In this document: piece by piece, positions 43,601 through 55,026 of the stretch | Position numbering within the stretch: position 1 is the first letter of the stretch | Layout: each line of letters opens with the position of its first letter | From: Otis tarda | Lineage: Eukaryota; Chordata; Aves; Otidiformes; Otididae | DNA length: 64,000 bases | Direction: 5' to 3' | NCBI GenBank assembly: GCA_026413225.1 | Contig: JAPMTP010000074.1 | Span: 42,501 to 106,500 of the forward strand | Program-made: the position numbers and the translations under genes | The notes under the pieces: generated by a model | Seen by the model: only the letters and a program-made list of their open reading frames with translations | Databases searched by the model: none | Told to the model about the DNA's origin: nothing

Positions 43601-44723
43601 CCATCCTGGCTGCCCCCTGGGTGCTGAAGTCTCCTCCCTGCCCCACCCTGGCCCTGGCAGCAGGACAGAGGGATCTCAGTACGTCCAGGCTCCCTCTGCC
43701 TGCGGCTCGCTCTGAACCCAGCCCCACAGGGCTGCTGGCTGGAGACGGGAAATGCCGGCAGGGAAGGGCAGTGCTGGTAGGAAGGGCTGCTCCAGCCGGC
43801 TGTGGAGGGTTGGTGCCAGCCCCGTGCCCTTGTGCTCTCTCCAGCTGGCGCACAACAGAAGCAGGGTGGAAGAGTACCTGCAGCAGAGCCTGCCGTACCT
43901 GAAGGACGCTCAGGCCCCCGTGCGCGAGGCAGCCGTCAGGTTCATCGGTGAGCCACAGCCCCTGGGGTCCCTCGCCTGGCAGCCCGGCCCCAGTCCCCGC
44001 CGCTGCGCTGGCAGCAAGGGGCAGCCAAACCCCGGCTGCCCCGATGGGGGCCCACCCCGCACGCAGGTGGGCTCGCTGGGAGCCTTGCTCAGTGCCACGT
44101 CCCTTGGGGACTGTCCTTCCCTGGGGTCAGCCCTGCTGAGGGGGAGGAGGGTGTGCAGCCGCGCTGGCAGAGCCGGGGGCCGTGCTGCTGAGAGCATTCT
44201 GGGGAGCGCAGGTCTGACAGCAGCTCTGTGCCTAGGGCTTGCCGCACGGCACCTGAGGGACCAGAGGGAGAGGAAGCTGTGGGAGATCTGCAGCAGTGAG
44301 TAGGGGCAGTGCTGGTGGGGCTGGGAACAGACCTGGGATAGGTGCCCTGCTCCAGGAAACCCTGCAGGGACAGGGGAGCATGCCAGGGGCATTTGGAGCA
44401 GCAGCTTTGAGCTGATCCCTTTGTCCCACCTGCTTCTCCTGGCCACAGAAAGAGCAGGTGGGTCTGGCATGCGCTGGAGGGGATGCCTTGGGGTCTCTGC
44501 AGACAGGGGCCTTTCATCTTGTCTCTTTCTTTCTGTCACAGCCCTCAAGTGCTTCCAGAAAGACCCCGAACCCTCGTTCTCTTCCCTCATCTCTCAGACC
44601 ATCTTAATCCTGCAGTCTCAAATGGAGCATCCGAGATCAGAACGGGCCCTGCCAGCGCTGTGCTCCTGGCCCTTCAAAGCCAGGCAGAGGCGGTATTCTC
44701 CAGGGAAAAATGTCTGCCTTTGA
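34665..44723 (+). CDS. Maestro heat-like repeat family protein (MROH7/MROH2B-like), 19 exons, 777 aa
   Basis: A HEAT/ARM-repeat protein of the MROH family, multiplied in birds; molecular role unknown. Exons: 34665-34737, 35243-35322, 35539-35664, 35961-36040, 36358-36478, 36801-36890, 37696-37800, 38202-38382, 39004-39110, 39226-39375, 39662-39816, 40181-40328, 40663-40800, 41244-41420, 42058-42213, 43299-43400, 43845-43947, 44236-44295, 44542-44723. All junctions are GT-AG, phases agree, and the sum is 2334 nt (777 codons plus TGA 44721-44723). Family hallmarks: ALLREEPKRRLRTAVRQQAM, NSIYDKE...PASWLTD, GSSQVRELSISLFGD, LAHNRSRVEEYLQQSLPYLK and RFIGLAARHLRD. Helical repeats span about residues 50-740, with a basic C-terminus. 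No signal peptide or membrane segment. Shorter than many MROH proteins. The start at 34665 is inferred. Exon 6 keeps a GTCTGG donor (weak). Confidence 0.88.
39430..39535 (+). repeat. Polypyrimidine microsatellite in MROH intron 10
   Basis: About 100 bp almost purely C and T (CCCTCCCTCCCTCCCTTCC, TTCCTTCCTTCC, CTCTCCCTCC). It lies between exons 10 and 11, is absent from the paralogous intron at 0.70-0.90 kb, and could form triplex DNA. Confidence 0.85.
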
Positions 44724-44728
44724 TTAAA
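44723..44728 (+). terminator. Possible polyadenylation signal ATTAAA of the MROH gene
   Basis: ATTAAA overlaps the last base of the stop codon region (CTTTGATTAAAG). Such a short 3' UTR would be unusual, and no clear GT-rich element follows at the usual distance. A later site may be used. Confidence 0.3.
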
Positions 44729-45244
44729 GATGGATCAACAAGCCCAGTCTCATGGCGTGATTCGAACGGGGAGTGCTCTGAGCGTGCTGAGCAGACAGGC
44801 TTGTTCCTGGCCTCTCCCACTGCCCGCAGGACAGCTCATCCCTCAGCACAGCCCGGCCGCTGTTTGTTGGAGAAGTCTGCCCCTGGGCTAGGCTTTCCCC
44901 CCAGATTAGCTCTGTTTGCTCAGCCCCCGGGGAAGTCTTTTCTGGAGGGAGGCCAAAGGCAGTGAGGAAATGGCAGCCCCTGGAGGAATCAGGGTTGCCG
45001 GAGAGCTGCCCGATGCCCTCCCTTTCCAGCAGCCCATGGCAGCGCAGCACACGCTGACCCAGGCTGTCCTCGCGACAAAGCCCCAGTTGCCCCACTGGAG
45101 CACAAAAACCTGGGGGGCAGGAAGAGGAGAGGCGCTTTAGGCAACCTGCCCCCTCCTGAGACAGCCCACAGCACGAAAAAGCACTCGCATCCTGCCAGGT
45201 GGGCGAGTCTGCTGACAGAGCTGGCTCCAAGCTGACGAATGACG

Positions 45245-45816
45245 TGTTACAGTTATAACCACCAAATCCTGCATACCATGTAATCCTGGTGTGAAAACAT
45301 AAACTACTGACCTTGAGAGAAAGAACTGCAGGGTCATAAGTTTTCCATGACAAGGAACCTTCAGAATGCCCCAGCAGGTGCTGAGCGGAGTCGGACGGGT
45401 CCATCCTGAGGGAGCACAGATACCCCAGCTGAAACCAAGAGAAGGGGGCTTCAGGAGCTGGAAGCAGAGCGATGAGCCAAGACAAGACCTGACGGAAAGA
45501 GGCTCAGATTTCAAGCAGCGAATACAGGCAGGGCGAGTGTTTACTGCACCCCTCGACCACCGGAGGACTCGCGAAGACCACCAGGAGGAACCTTGGTGCA
45601 TGTGAAGATGAACATTTGCAGGATTTGTTTATGTAAATTATTTCTCAGCAATCTGTGGAGTATGTATGATTTAGCAACATCTCTTCTCCGTGATTTTGCC
45701 TGTTCGTTGGAGCACTTGTGGCGGAGCGATCCCCGCGCTGCCCAGCGCTGGTGGTGAAGGATACTTGCTCAACAGTTATTTTGGGCTCTGGCTGTGAAGG
45801 GAACGCCTTTGTTTCA
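45245..45816 (+). repeat. 5' LTR of the mosaic ERV
   Basis: 572 bp starting TGTTACAGTTATAACC and ending GTTTCA, two bases before the primer-binding site. It shares only short blocks (TTTCAAGCAGCGAAT, GACCACCAGG, TGTGGAGTATGTA) with the 28.8/51.2/55.0-kb LTR family, so it is a related but distinct family. Confidence 0.75.
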
Positions 45817-45818
45817 GC

Positions 45819-45836
45819 TGGCGACCCAGATGGGGC
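45819..45836 (+). other. Primer-binding site, Arg-tRNA-like
   Basis: TGGCGACCCAGATGGGGC differs by one base from the primer-binding site of the minus-strand ERV at 55027-55044. Its complement ends GGGUCGCCA, most like a tRNA-Arg 3' end from memory. The tRNA assignment is tentative. Confidence 0.6.
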
Positions 45837-46379
45837 CCTCTCTGCTCGGCTGCAGGACCAAGAAAAGGAGAAAAGGATTCCCTTGGGTGCCCCCGGGAAT
45901 TTTCCCGCAGGGACTCCTCACCTCAGTGGGATCACTGCGGAGACAGACAAGGACCATCTGGAATAAAGGTGTTCTTTAAATCATTTTGGGGGCCTGGCGT
46001 TAGGGAGCTGTTCATAAGTCGTGAGACGAGCTCTTACGTAGAACAGCGAATACCGGGTCGCTGGCGCCTCACTGGGATACATTTGGGTACCTTTCGGTGT
46101 GCGCCTGGGAATACTTCGCTGTTTGTTCGGGCTCTCTTCGGTTCTGACGCTGGAAATCGTGCTCTCGGATCTCGCAATTTTGGTTTCGTGCTCTCGGATC
46201 TTGTAATTTTGGTCAGATAAAAGACGGTGAAACACTGTTGAAAATCTGTATGTATGTACGTGTGAGTGAGTGAGACACGCAATTACGCACGAAGCGAGTG
46301 CAGAGTCTGGATCCGCGGTTCTGTTATTCCACGAGGAAAACAGCCGGAGAAGGAGGAAGCAAGAGGATAGGAGTGAATG

Positions 46380-47955
46380 GGGATTTTAAATAATTTCTAT
46401 TTTGTTACGGTTGTGGAGTATTGTTGGTAGTGATTACAGTAATAATTTGTGTTTGTCACAGTTGTTGTAAAGTAACTCCCGGTGGTCAACAGAGCGGGGG
46501 AATTTTGGAAAAGAGTCCGTTAGGATGTATCCTGGCATATTGGGAAGATATTGGGAGGCCACCGGGAGGGAACGTAAATAAGAAAACTTTAATCAAATAT
46601 TGTAATCAGTGGTGGCCGTTGTATAAATTGGATGATGAAGAAAAGTGGCCGAATACTGGAGCTTTGAATGACAACACTTTACTGCAATTGATGCTGTTTC
46701 TCAGAAGAAATGATAACTGGGATGAGGTGCTATATGCTGATATGTTTTTCACTTTAAGAAACCATCCTGAGTGGCAGAAGGAATGTGGTATAAATTTGGG
46801 CCCTCGGGATCCCCTTGTTTTGGCATTAGAAAAGGATAAAAAGAAGGCACCAGGAAAGCTGAAGAGATGTTGTTTAGCATGCAGGATTGGAGACAGATGC
46901 CTGAAAGTAAAGGAGCAGGGAGGTGAAGAAAGGGTTGAAGATTAGGTACTGCCACTTCCTATATCACCTGCGGGGTTTTCGGATGAGGAAGGTGACTTGG
47001 GAGAAGGGGCAGGGGCAGTGGGAGAACCAACCCCGATTACTGCCCGAGCTCGTAGTAAAACGGGACCGATTCTCCAGGCGCCGCTGAGAGAAGCTATGGG
47101 AGCGGTGGGGCCGACAAGAATTAAAGTCCCTTTTAATATGGGAGTTTTGGATGCTTGGAAGGAAGTGGTTAAAGGTTATAGAGATGATCCGCTGGGAATT
47201 GTCAAAAGATTTGAATTAATAATCAAAAATCAGGACCCAGGCTGGAAAGATCTAGACATAATGTTGGATGCAATGACGGCGACTGAGAAACAGCTCATTC
47301 TGAAAACCGCCCAAACTCACGTCCCGGCTCAAATCACAGCCGGAGCGTTGGCAGGGGGAGCTGATCAGCACGTTCCGCTGACTGACCCCAACTGGGATCC
47401 AAGTGATAATGCAGACTGTCGCATATTGAAGCGATATCGACTGGATAAAAGTCGGATTGGAGAACGCGATCCCGAAAGCTGTAAATTGGTCAGCGCTTTA
47501 TGCTGTGAAGCCAGGGCAAACAGAAAGCCCCACGGAATTCTTAGACAGATTGCAGTTGGCAGTGTGTAAATATTCCACTTTAGACCCCTCCTCTGAGGTA
47601 GGGCAGCAACAACTGGAGTCATTGTTTTTGGGACAGTCATCGGAAGATATTAGAAGAAAACCCCAAAACCTAAGAGCCTGCAGTGCGGGATTTGGAGAAG
47701 TTAACTGGAGAAGCCTGGAGGGTGTATAGGAATAGGGAAAATAATGCTAGGAGAAAATTAAGTAGCACAATCGCCACGGCAACAATCGCGGCGTTGGGAC
47801 AACAAAGTGCAGGACCCCAGAGACCCCCTGGAGGGAGAGGTAGAGGGGGGTCCCCTCTGGGAGCTCGAGGGGTTTCCGCACAACGCTGCAACCAGACCAG
47901 CGTGCTTACTGTGGAGAACAGGGGCGCTGGAAAAGGGAATGCCCTCAATTAGGAA
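46380..47955 (+). pseudogene. gag of the mosaic ERV, frameshifted
   Basis: Matrix: a frame to 46945 with LGCILAYWEDIG and WPLYKLDDEEKWP, typical of ERV1 Gag. Capsid: 46997-47569 with PFNMGVLDAWKEVV and WKDLDIMLDAM, ending in a changed frame. The major-homology-region equivalent (ESPTEFLDRLQ) and C-terminal capsid lie in the next frame at 47457-47729. A nucleocapsid zinc knuckle at about 47895-47945 has lost its first Cys and its His, both now Arg codons. Gag cannot be translated in one piece. Confidence 0.8.
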
Positions 47956-47999
47956 AAATAAAGCCTGCAGTGATTGCTGAAGCCAAATGATGGGGACCT

Positions 48000-49270
48000 G
48001 GGGAATCTACCTTAGCGGATCCGCTGGTCAAATTAAAGCTAGGGAACCAGAACGAGGAGGTAGGATTTTTAATAGGTACGGGTGCCTCATATTCCGTATT
48101 AATTCAAGAACTAATACCCGCGGATCATGATTTTGTAACGGTGACAGGAGCCACTGGCCAGCAGAAGGCGGCTTTCTTTCTACAGCCAGTTAAATCAAGA
48201 TTGGAAAACAAATGGGGATTCACAAATTCCTTTAGGTACCACAATCTCTGGAGCCTTTACTTGGACGGGATTTATTAGAGCAATTGGAGGCACAAATCAT
48301 TTTCGAAAAGGGTAAAGTAGAATTCAAAATAAAAGATGATCAATTAATCGAAGTCTTAAGTTTGGCTATGATTCAAATTGAAAAACAAACTGGGGGTACC
48401 CCGGAAATTGGAGAAATCCTAGACGAAGGGGATCCGGGGGTATGGGCTTCTGGGATTGCTGGTAAAGCAAAGAACACTGCACCGGTAAAGGTGGAATTAA
48501 AGCCTGGTTCGGGTACAGTTAAAATAAAACAGTATCCTTTAAGGTTGGAAGATCGAAGGGGTATAAAAGAAATAACTGAAAAACTCTTAGAGTCTGGGTT
48601 ACTGATCGAATGTGAATCAGAACACAATACCCCAATTTTACCAGTAAAAAAGCCGGATGGGAAATATAAATAGTACAAGACTTAAGGGCAGTAAACAGAA
48701 TTGTGAAAGATCTCTGTCCGGCAGTAGCAAACCCACGCACCTTGTTAACCAGCCTGACAGAAACGTAGGAATGGTTCGCAGTATTGGATTTAAAAGATGC
48801 ATTCTTTTGCCTCACCTTGGCTCCTGAAAGCCGCAATCTATTTGCCTTTGAACGGGAAAACCCCGATTTGGGACGTAAAACTCAGCTCACTTGGACAGTG
48901 TTACCCCAAGGGTTTAAAAACAGCCCTACAATTTTTGGAAGCCAATTGGCAAGAGAATTGGAACTTTGGGAGAGGCCTCCAGGTAATGGTATTCTTCTGC
49001 AATATGTAGATGGCATTTTAACAGCTACGGGAAAGAGAGCAGAGCGTAAAGAATGGACTGTGAGTTCGTGGCACTTCCCTGGATTACACGGATATCGCGT
49101 GCCGTTGCAGAAGGCCCAAATCCTGGAGAAGGAGGCGGTCTGTTTGGGATTCCTGATCTCCCAAGGACAACGACAGCTCGGAAACAAAAGGAAAGAGGCC
49201 ATCTGTAGGACTCCAGAACCAACTTTGAACTTTTCTGGGAATGACAGGTTGGTGTCGCCTATGGATTTAT
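48000..49270 (+). pseudogene. Protease and reverse transcriptase of the mosaic ERV, inactivated
   Basis: Protease: the catalytic D-T-G-A box near 48075 reads GTGA. Reverse transcriptase: frames at 48284-48673 and 48784-49272 contain LIECESEHNTPILPVKK, LDLKDAFFCL and LPQGFKNSPTIF. The active-site box is YVDG (49003-49014) instead of YVDD. A TAG follows PDGKYK at 48671 and another stop lies near 48765. Confidence 0.85.
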
Positions 49271-49975
49271 AATTATGGGCTGTTAGTGAAACCTTTGTAT
49301 GAACTACTGAAAGATAATCAGAAACAATTAATCTGGACTGATGGGGCCAAAAGGGCATTTAAAGAGTTAAAACTAAACTTGATGAGAGCCCCCGCTTTGG
49401 CTTGCCAGATGTGACTGAACTCTCTTGGTTGTTTGCGTATGAAAAACAAGGAGTGGCCTGGGGAGTTTGAGCCCAAAGACTGGGACCCTTAAAGTGAGCA
49501 GCAGCATATTTTCCCAGGTAACTGGACAAAGTCAGCAAAGGATGGCCAGGATGCCTCCGCGCAGTGGCGGCTGTCGTCATAACAATTCAAGAGGCTTACA
49601 AGTTCACCCTGGGGCAGATGATCGTTCACACTCCCCATGCAGTAACTTCCATTTTAGAACAATAAGGCGGACATTGGTTATCACCGTCAAGATTTTTAAA
49701 ATATCAGGCAGTCCTAATGGAGCAGGGCGATGTGGAAATTGTTATGTCTACAATAGTTACCTGACTGCTGAGCCCACCAATTTGGGAATTCCGCAGGGAA
49801 CACTGGAAAAAGATTAGCCAATCAAACGGCTGAGGACGTGACAGAAAAAGGCATCACAGCAATAATATCAGTTAAAGAAATGAGATTTGAAAAACAAACC
49901 CCAAATTGCAGTAAAGCCGATCTAGAATTAGCTACATCATTCCGGTAAAGATGAAAAAGGATGGATGATTACTCC
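49271..49975 (+). pseudogene. RNase H-region remnant
   Basis: By position between RT and integrase. Short pieces in alternating frames resemble an RT-connection/RNase H tail, with deletions. No catalytic residues can be assigned. Confidence 0.45.
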
Positions 49976-51000
49976 TAAAAATGAAGTCGTGGTCTCACCG
50001 CAGTCGATGCTCCGAAGAAATGGAAGAAAAGCATAGAGAAATTCACTGGGAAACAGAGGCAATTTTCGGCAATTTAAGGAGACAGGTGATTAGTGTTAGG
50101 AGGACAAAGTTAATAAAATCAGCAATAGAAAAGTGTGAGGTTTCTTTAAGGAATAACCCTAGAAATATTAGACAAGCACCCCCAGGAACCACACAGAAAG
50201 GACACTCACATGGAAATTATTGGCAGACTGATTTTTCAGAACTGCCACGGCAAAGTGGATGTAGATGGCTCTTGGTATTCGTAGATATGGCCCAAGGTTT
50301 TCCCTGTCGCACCAAGAAGGCGAGAGAGGTGGCTAAAAAGAAATAATACCATGGTTTGGAATCCCCAGAGAATGTCGTCAGCTAGAGAGGTCCTCATTTT
50401 ATAACTGAGATTATTCAAGCACTGAGCAAAATTCTGGCAGTTAGATGGGATTTACACACTCCTTGGAGGCCACAATCTAGTGGACAAGACTTAAGAGACA
50501 GATCAGTGAAATTTGTCAGGAAGCAGCTTTAAAATGGCCTCATGCTCTTCCTTAAGCCCTTTTGCGAATCCAGATCCAACCCAGATCTAAGACTGAAGCC
50601 GGTCCTTATATGTTAATGTATAGAAAACCTGATCAGACTCCCCCCTTGCTCACAATTTGAGTGTTTCTGGGAATAACGACACCAAGTTGCACTGGATATC
50701 CCTCGGGAGACCTCTGAGTGCTTTGAAAAGACACGTAACTGTCACAGGGTCTCTTTCTTCAGATTCCGCAGTTCACCACTGTCAATCAGGAAATGATGTG
50801 CACCTGAAAACTGGGGACTCATAACCTGGTCAAGAAAAATGGAAAGACCCATATCAGGTGCTTCCAACAATGCACACAGCCCTTGAATTTGAAGATCTTG
50901 ATTCTTGGATTCCTGAGATGAGAGTCAAAGCAGCACCGTCTCCAAAAGAGAAACAATGGATTTCCAGTGAAAAACGACCCTTACAGTTAACACTCTCATT
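49976..51000 (+). pseudogene. Integrase of the mosaic ERV, decayed
   Basis: A frame at 49981-50346 has a GHSHGNYWQTDFSELP stretch (first catalytic Asp of the core) and LLVFVDMAQGFPCRT. Later core pieces (DLHTPWRPQSSGQ, ALKWPHALP) and a C-terminal piece (EDLDSWIPEMRVK) follow in broken frames to about 50990. Confidence 0.75.
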
Positions 51001-51141
51001 TTTAATGAATTAGACAAAGTCATATCAAAATATGGAATCTACCAAAAGAATTCCAGTAACAGTGTTAATAACACTTTTTGTTTTACTGGTTCTAGAGACC
51101 AGTTATAAGTAACTGAACATTGAAAAAATCAAATAAGTCTC

Positions 51142-51640
51142 AAAGGGGGGAGATGTTATGATAAAAATGACTAATCAATCTAATTTTAGAATAATATGAT
51201 TTTTTGAAAATCAAATGTCAATATGAGGTGATGTTTGCTCACTAGGAATCTGTAGTCGCACAGACTAGATTTTATGTGTAACCCGTGAATCCCTAGAGGG
51301 AAGGGGCAGCTTTAGACTGGTGTAAGAAAATGCAATATTCCGTTTGTTAAGAGTTAGCCTGGCACACCCGGGGCGGTTCAGAAGGGCGGTAGAACAAAGG
51401 CAGGCCTGGAGAACAAGGTGTGAGAACAGGCCCTGAGCCAGAAAAATCAAGGAGCAAGGCGACCTGTTCTCATCCACGGATGTTTTAAGGGGGGTTCAAG
51501 CAGCGGATGCGAGGAGGGGGTGCTCTGATGACCCCCGGGACCACCAGGTGACCCTCGACTCAAAAGCCTGAGCGTGCGCCGGTGGGTGGGGAATATGATA
51601 ATGATTTCTAGGAAAACCGCTGATTATGTATCATTCCAGG
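51142..51640 (+). repeat. Polypurine tract and truncated 3' LTR of the mosaic ERV
   Basis: AAAGGGGGGAGA is followed by TGTTATGATAAAAATG at 51154. From about 51220 the sequence matches the solo LTR at 28828-29460 (for example CAATATGAGGTGATG, GGGGGTGCTCTGAT, GACCCTCGACTCAAAAG). It stops matching at about 51640, so R/U5 is missing. Confidence 0.75.
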
Positions 51641-52300
51641 CACTGCTGATGATTACGTGTGAAATCACAAAATATATTCCGTGCACAAGGACTGTGGGGC
51701 CAGGCTCCCTCCAGCTTGCAGTGGCTAAGGCCGTGTGATTTGACAAGTGGCCACTTTCTGGCTTGCTGCTGGCAAAAACATCCCAGGCTTTCTTCCTCCC
51801 GTGTCTGGAAACGATCCCATTGCCCTGCAGTCCTGAGCTGGCTGTCACACTGGCGATGGAGAGAAGCTCTTGTGGCTCTTCAACATGTTGGAAACCGCAC
51901 GTGGGCTTTGGGAGCTCTCCTGGGGAGGGCATGGGAGAGAAGCACGTGCTGCATCTTCCAGCTGCTGGGAGGAGCGGGTTAAAAATCAGCCATCTTGTAG
52001 GCATCACCTGGAAAGCGACCTTGCGGCCAGCATATCCCAACCAGGCCGCCAGCGTCCTCCTGCCACGTTCCCGTGAGGAGATGTTTGTTGGTGCCAGCTG
52101 TCCCCGAGCCAACCCAGAGCTTTAGGATGTCCGCCGGCATCGTGTGCAGAGCCACTGCCGTTCGTCCCTCTCTGGCTGACGGAGGGACGTGCAATTCCCA
52201 GTGCACACCAGCACGGAGAGCACCGTGCAGCTCCTGCTGACGCCAGCCCAGTCAGATCGTGGAGTTAACCGAGCTGGTCGGCCAGCCAACCCTTCTTTCC
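51641..52300. other. Intergenic, nothing identified
   Basis: About 660 bp between the truncated LTR and the CpG-rich region. No family recognised. Overlapping open frames on both strands look like composition artefacts. Confidence 0.4.
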
Positions 52301-52760
52301 GCAGCCGAGGATCATTTCCGCCCCGAGGCGCCGCCGCCAGCGAGATGCCCGCAGGCGCGGTGCTGGCGGCGCGGGGCCAGCAGCGCCGTCTGGAAAAGCC
52401 GCGGTGCTGCCGTGGCTGCTGCGGGCGCCCTCTCTGCCGCCGGCGCGGTCAGAACCCCGGCCACAGCCCGTGGGCCTGGCTGCTGCGCAGGGCTCTGCCG
52501 GGAGCCCCGGTGCCGAGAGCTCCCTGCTCCCCGACCCCGACCCCAGCGCAGGGACCCCCACTCGCGTGCGGGGGGCCAGGCTGGGGAGGGCCCGGGGGTC
52601 CCGGGGAGGGGGCGCGGCCCAGGGCCCGGCTCTGGCAGCTGCGGAGGTGGGGGGGAGGGACAGCTCCAGTTTGACGGGCAGGCGGACGGACCAATCGCCT
52701 GGGAGAGGCTGGCAAGAGGGCAGGGAGGGGGCCGGATTTGCACCAGTGGTGAGTGAGGAG
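52301..52760. promoter_or_regulatory. CpG-rich island
   Basis: A dense CG stretch with repeated GCCGCC and GGCGCGG words and a CCAAT at 52691. An ATG at 52344 in GAGATGCCCG opens a Pro/Arg-rich frame, but without convincing protein character. Together with the adjoining X-box and CCAAT array it looks like a promoter island. Confidence 0.5.
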
Positions 52761-52769
52761 GCAGAGCTA

Positions 52770-52782
52770 GTTGCCTGGCAAC
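52770..52782. promoter_or_regulatory. RFX X-box palindrome, second copy
   Basis: GTTGCCTGGCAAC, identical to 4311-4323, here followed two bases later by CCAATC. An X-box immediately next to a CCAAT box is an established enhanceosome-like arrangement (RFX plus NF-Y). Confidence 0.6.
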
Positions 52783-52783
52783 A

Positions 52784-53425
52784 GCCAATCCCCAACATCC
52801 AGTGGGGAGTAAGTGGACCCAGGAGAGCCAATCACACTTGAGGAGGCTGGGGCAAGGCATGTGATTGATATGTAACCAACCAATCAGGCTGGGAGGCCCA
52901 TGGGGAAGGCGGGAACAGCCAGGAGAGCTGGGCCACCTGCAGGGGCGGGGCGTGCCGGCTGCACCAATCACGGCTGGCGGGAGAGCAGCACACGCACGAT
53001 TGATAAGCTGCCTGACCCATCACTTGATGGGAGGGGCACGGGGCACATCCCACGCAGCCAATCAGAGGACGCAGCGCCTCAGGTGAAGGGCGGGCACTGC
53101 AGCCCAGCAGCCTGACCCCCCCGGGGGCCAATCAGAGGCAGCATCCACAGAGGGAAGGGCAGGCCCAAACCAGAGCAGAGTGACAGCGCAGGGCACCAAT
53201 CAGAGCCAGCACCCCTGCAGGGAAGGGCGGGCCCAAACCAGATTGACAACCCAGGGCACCAATCAGAGCCAGCATCCCCTCAGGGAAGGGCAGGCCCAAA
53301 CCAGATTGACAGCGCAGGGCACCAATCAGAGCCAGCATCCCCTCAGGGAAGGGCAGGCCCAAACCAGATTGACAGCGCAGGGCACCAATCAGAGCCAGCA
53401 TCCCCGCAGGGAAGGGCAGGTCCAA
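52784..53425 (+). promoter_or_regulatory. CCAAT-box array (module 3) with 63-bp tandem units
   Basis: Boxes start near 52785, 52829, 52881, 52964, 53058, 53128, 53196, 53259, 53322 and 53385. The last five are spaced 68, 63, 63 and 63 bp in units containing GGGAAGGGCAGGCCCAAACC. The first part matches the module at 4.34-4.56 kb; the tandem part is the reverse complement of 27.75-28.21 kb. It ends abruptly against retroviral pol at about 53425. Confidence 0.75.
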
Positions 53426-54640
53426 ACCAGGGCCCAACCGCTCTTCTGCATTCTCCATGTTTCTGAGAAAGGATTCGTCTGAGCGCCCCGTGTTGTCTGT
53501 CACGCACAGACAGTTCAAACGGTTTGGTTAAATCCGGCAGCCCCGGAGCAGGGGCGGACATCAGAGCTGCCTTCACATTCTGGAATGCCTTTCGAGCTCC
53601 AGGCCCCACACGTGGGGTCCCTCCTTCGATTCCTTTAATCCCCAGGTGGCACCAGCCAGCCGCTCCCAGAAATGCTGGCAGCTCCTTGGCTCCTTCTGGC
53701 TCCGGCATTTGGCAAATCGCCTCTGTTCTCTCATTTCCAAGTCGTCTCTGTCCCTGTGTGATTTCAAATCCCAAATACATGACAGTCTCTTTTCCAATCT
53801 GTGCTTGCTTCTTGGAAACTCTGCTATCACTTTGGCCCAAGAAATTTAGCAGGTTAGCAGTCAACTTGAAATATCCTTCTCTGGTTTCTGTGGCTATTAA
53901 AATGTCATCTACATATCGCAACACCAGTCTTTCAGGATAAATTATTTTGCGTGTTTCTAATTCCTTAGCCAATTGATTTCCAAAGATCGATGGGCTATTT
54001 TTAAATCCTTGAGGTAGCACTGCCCAGGTGAGCTGAGTCTTCTGCCCAGTTGTGGGATTTTCCAGTTCAAAGGCAAAATATGCCTGACTATTTTTGTCAA
54101 GGGGAATACAGAAAAAAGGCATCCTATAAGTCCAATACTGTGAACCACTTGTGATTTTCTTTTAAAGCTGTCAACAAGGTATATGGGTTCGCCACTAAGG
54201 GGTGATTATCCTGAACTATTAAATGTATTGCTATTAAAATCTTGTACTAACCTATATTCCCCACTTTCTGGCTTTTTCACAGGTCAAATGGGAGTATTGA
54301 ATTCTGATTCACATTCGACTAATAGTTGATATTTTAAAAAATATTCAATTATTTTCTCAAGGCCTCTTCTAGCTTCTAATTTTAAGGGTACTGCTTCTGT
54401 CTTCCCGGTTTGGTGCTTTCCTTTAGAAAAATCTTTACCGGTTCTGCTGCTTTTGAATGTCCGGGAACTTCGCCAGCCCACACGAAAGGGTTACTGCATT
54501 GTCCACTTCTTGAGGGATTTCATTTGGCTCTGAAGTTGTCTGTAACATAAAAATTCTTGCCTCTCTGGCTTTTGATTAGGGTATGTTTAATTGAATTTCA
54601 CAGTTTTAAAAACTAATTTGTGCTTTCAATTTGCTCAATA
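53426..54640 (-). pseudogene. RT region of the minus-strand ERV
   Basis: On minus, a protease end (LPLLGRHLLSKLKAQI, about 54660-54613) leads into RT fragments (LLVECESEFNTPI near 54310) and a frame from 54122 with LPQGFKNSPSIFGNQL, an intact YVDD box (53904-53915), LGFEITQGQRRLGNE and AFLGAAGWC. Stops near 54130 and 54280 break it. The frame then runs into RNase H-like sequence and the CCAAT array. Confidence 0.85.
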
Positions 54641-54659
54641 AATGTCTCCCCAGTAAGGG

Positions 54660-54760
54660 GAGACCAAACAAAACAAATGTAAATGGCAATTGTCCTAAAT
54701 ACACAAACCAAACAAATGCAAATGACAGTTGTCCCAAATACACAAATGTCCAAGCCAGCA
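54660..54760. repeat. Short tandem duplication in the ERV
   Basis: A unit with AATTGTCCTAAATACACAAA (about 54688) is repeated as GTTGTCCCAAATACACAAA (about 54728), with ACAAATG-type flanks, spacing about 40 bp. It looks like a local slippage duplication within the protease end. Confidence 0.6.
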
Positions 54761-55026
54761 ACAGCTTTTGCATATGACTTACGGGCAGACGCCTGGGCTC
54801 CCAAACCAAACGGGTACCCTCTGAGCCCCAACTCTGCAAAGCTTTCGCCGCGCCTTTCGGGCAGGCTATCCAGAGCAGACAGATTTGAAAGAAGAAGAGC
54901 CTTACCCTTCTCTCCAGGGAACGTTGCGAGGAGCTTTGTGAGTCGAGAGCGATGGGTCTCCCCGAGAATCCCTCGGTGCCAGCTGGAGTTCGATCAACAC
55001 TCGATCTCATCCAGTTCACTCACAAG

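Larger units (their letters stand above)
45245..51640 (+). mobile_element. Gammaretrovirus-like (ERV1) provirus, mosaic and decayed
   Basis: Order: 5' LTR 45245-45816, primer-binding site 45819-45836, gag, protease, RT, RNase H remnant, integrase, polypurine tract and a truncated 3' LTR from 51154. There is no env: the integrase C-terminal region ends near 50990 and the polypurine tract starts at 51142. All genes contain stops and frameshifts. The two LTRs are from different families, so this is not a simple single insertion. Confidence 0.85.
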
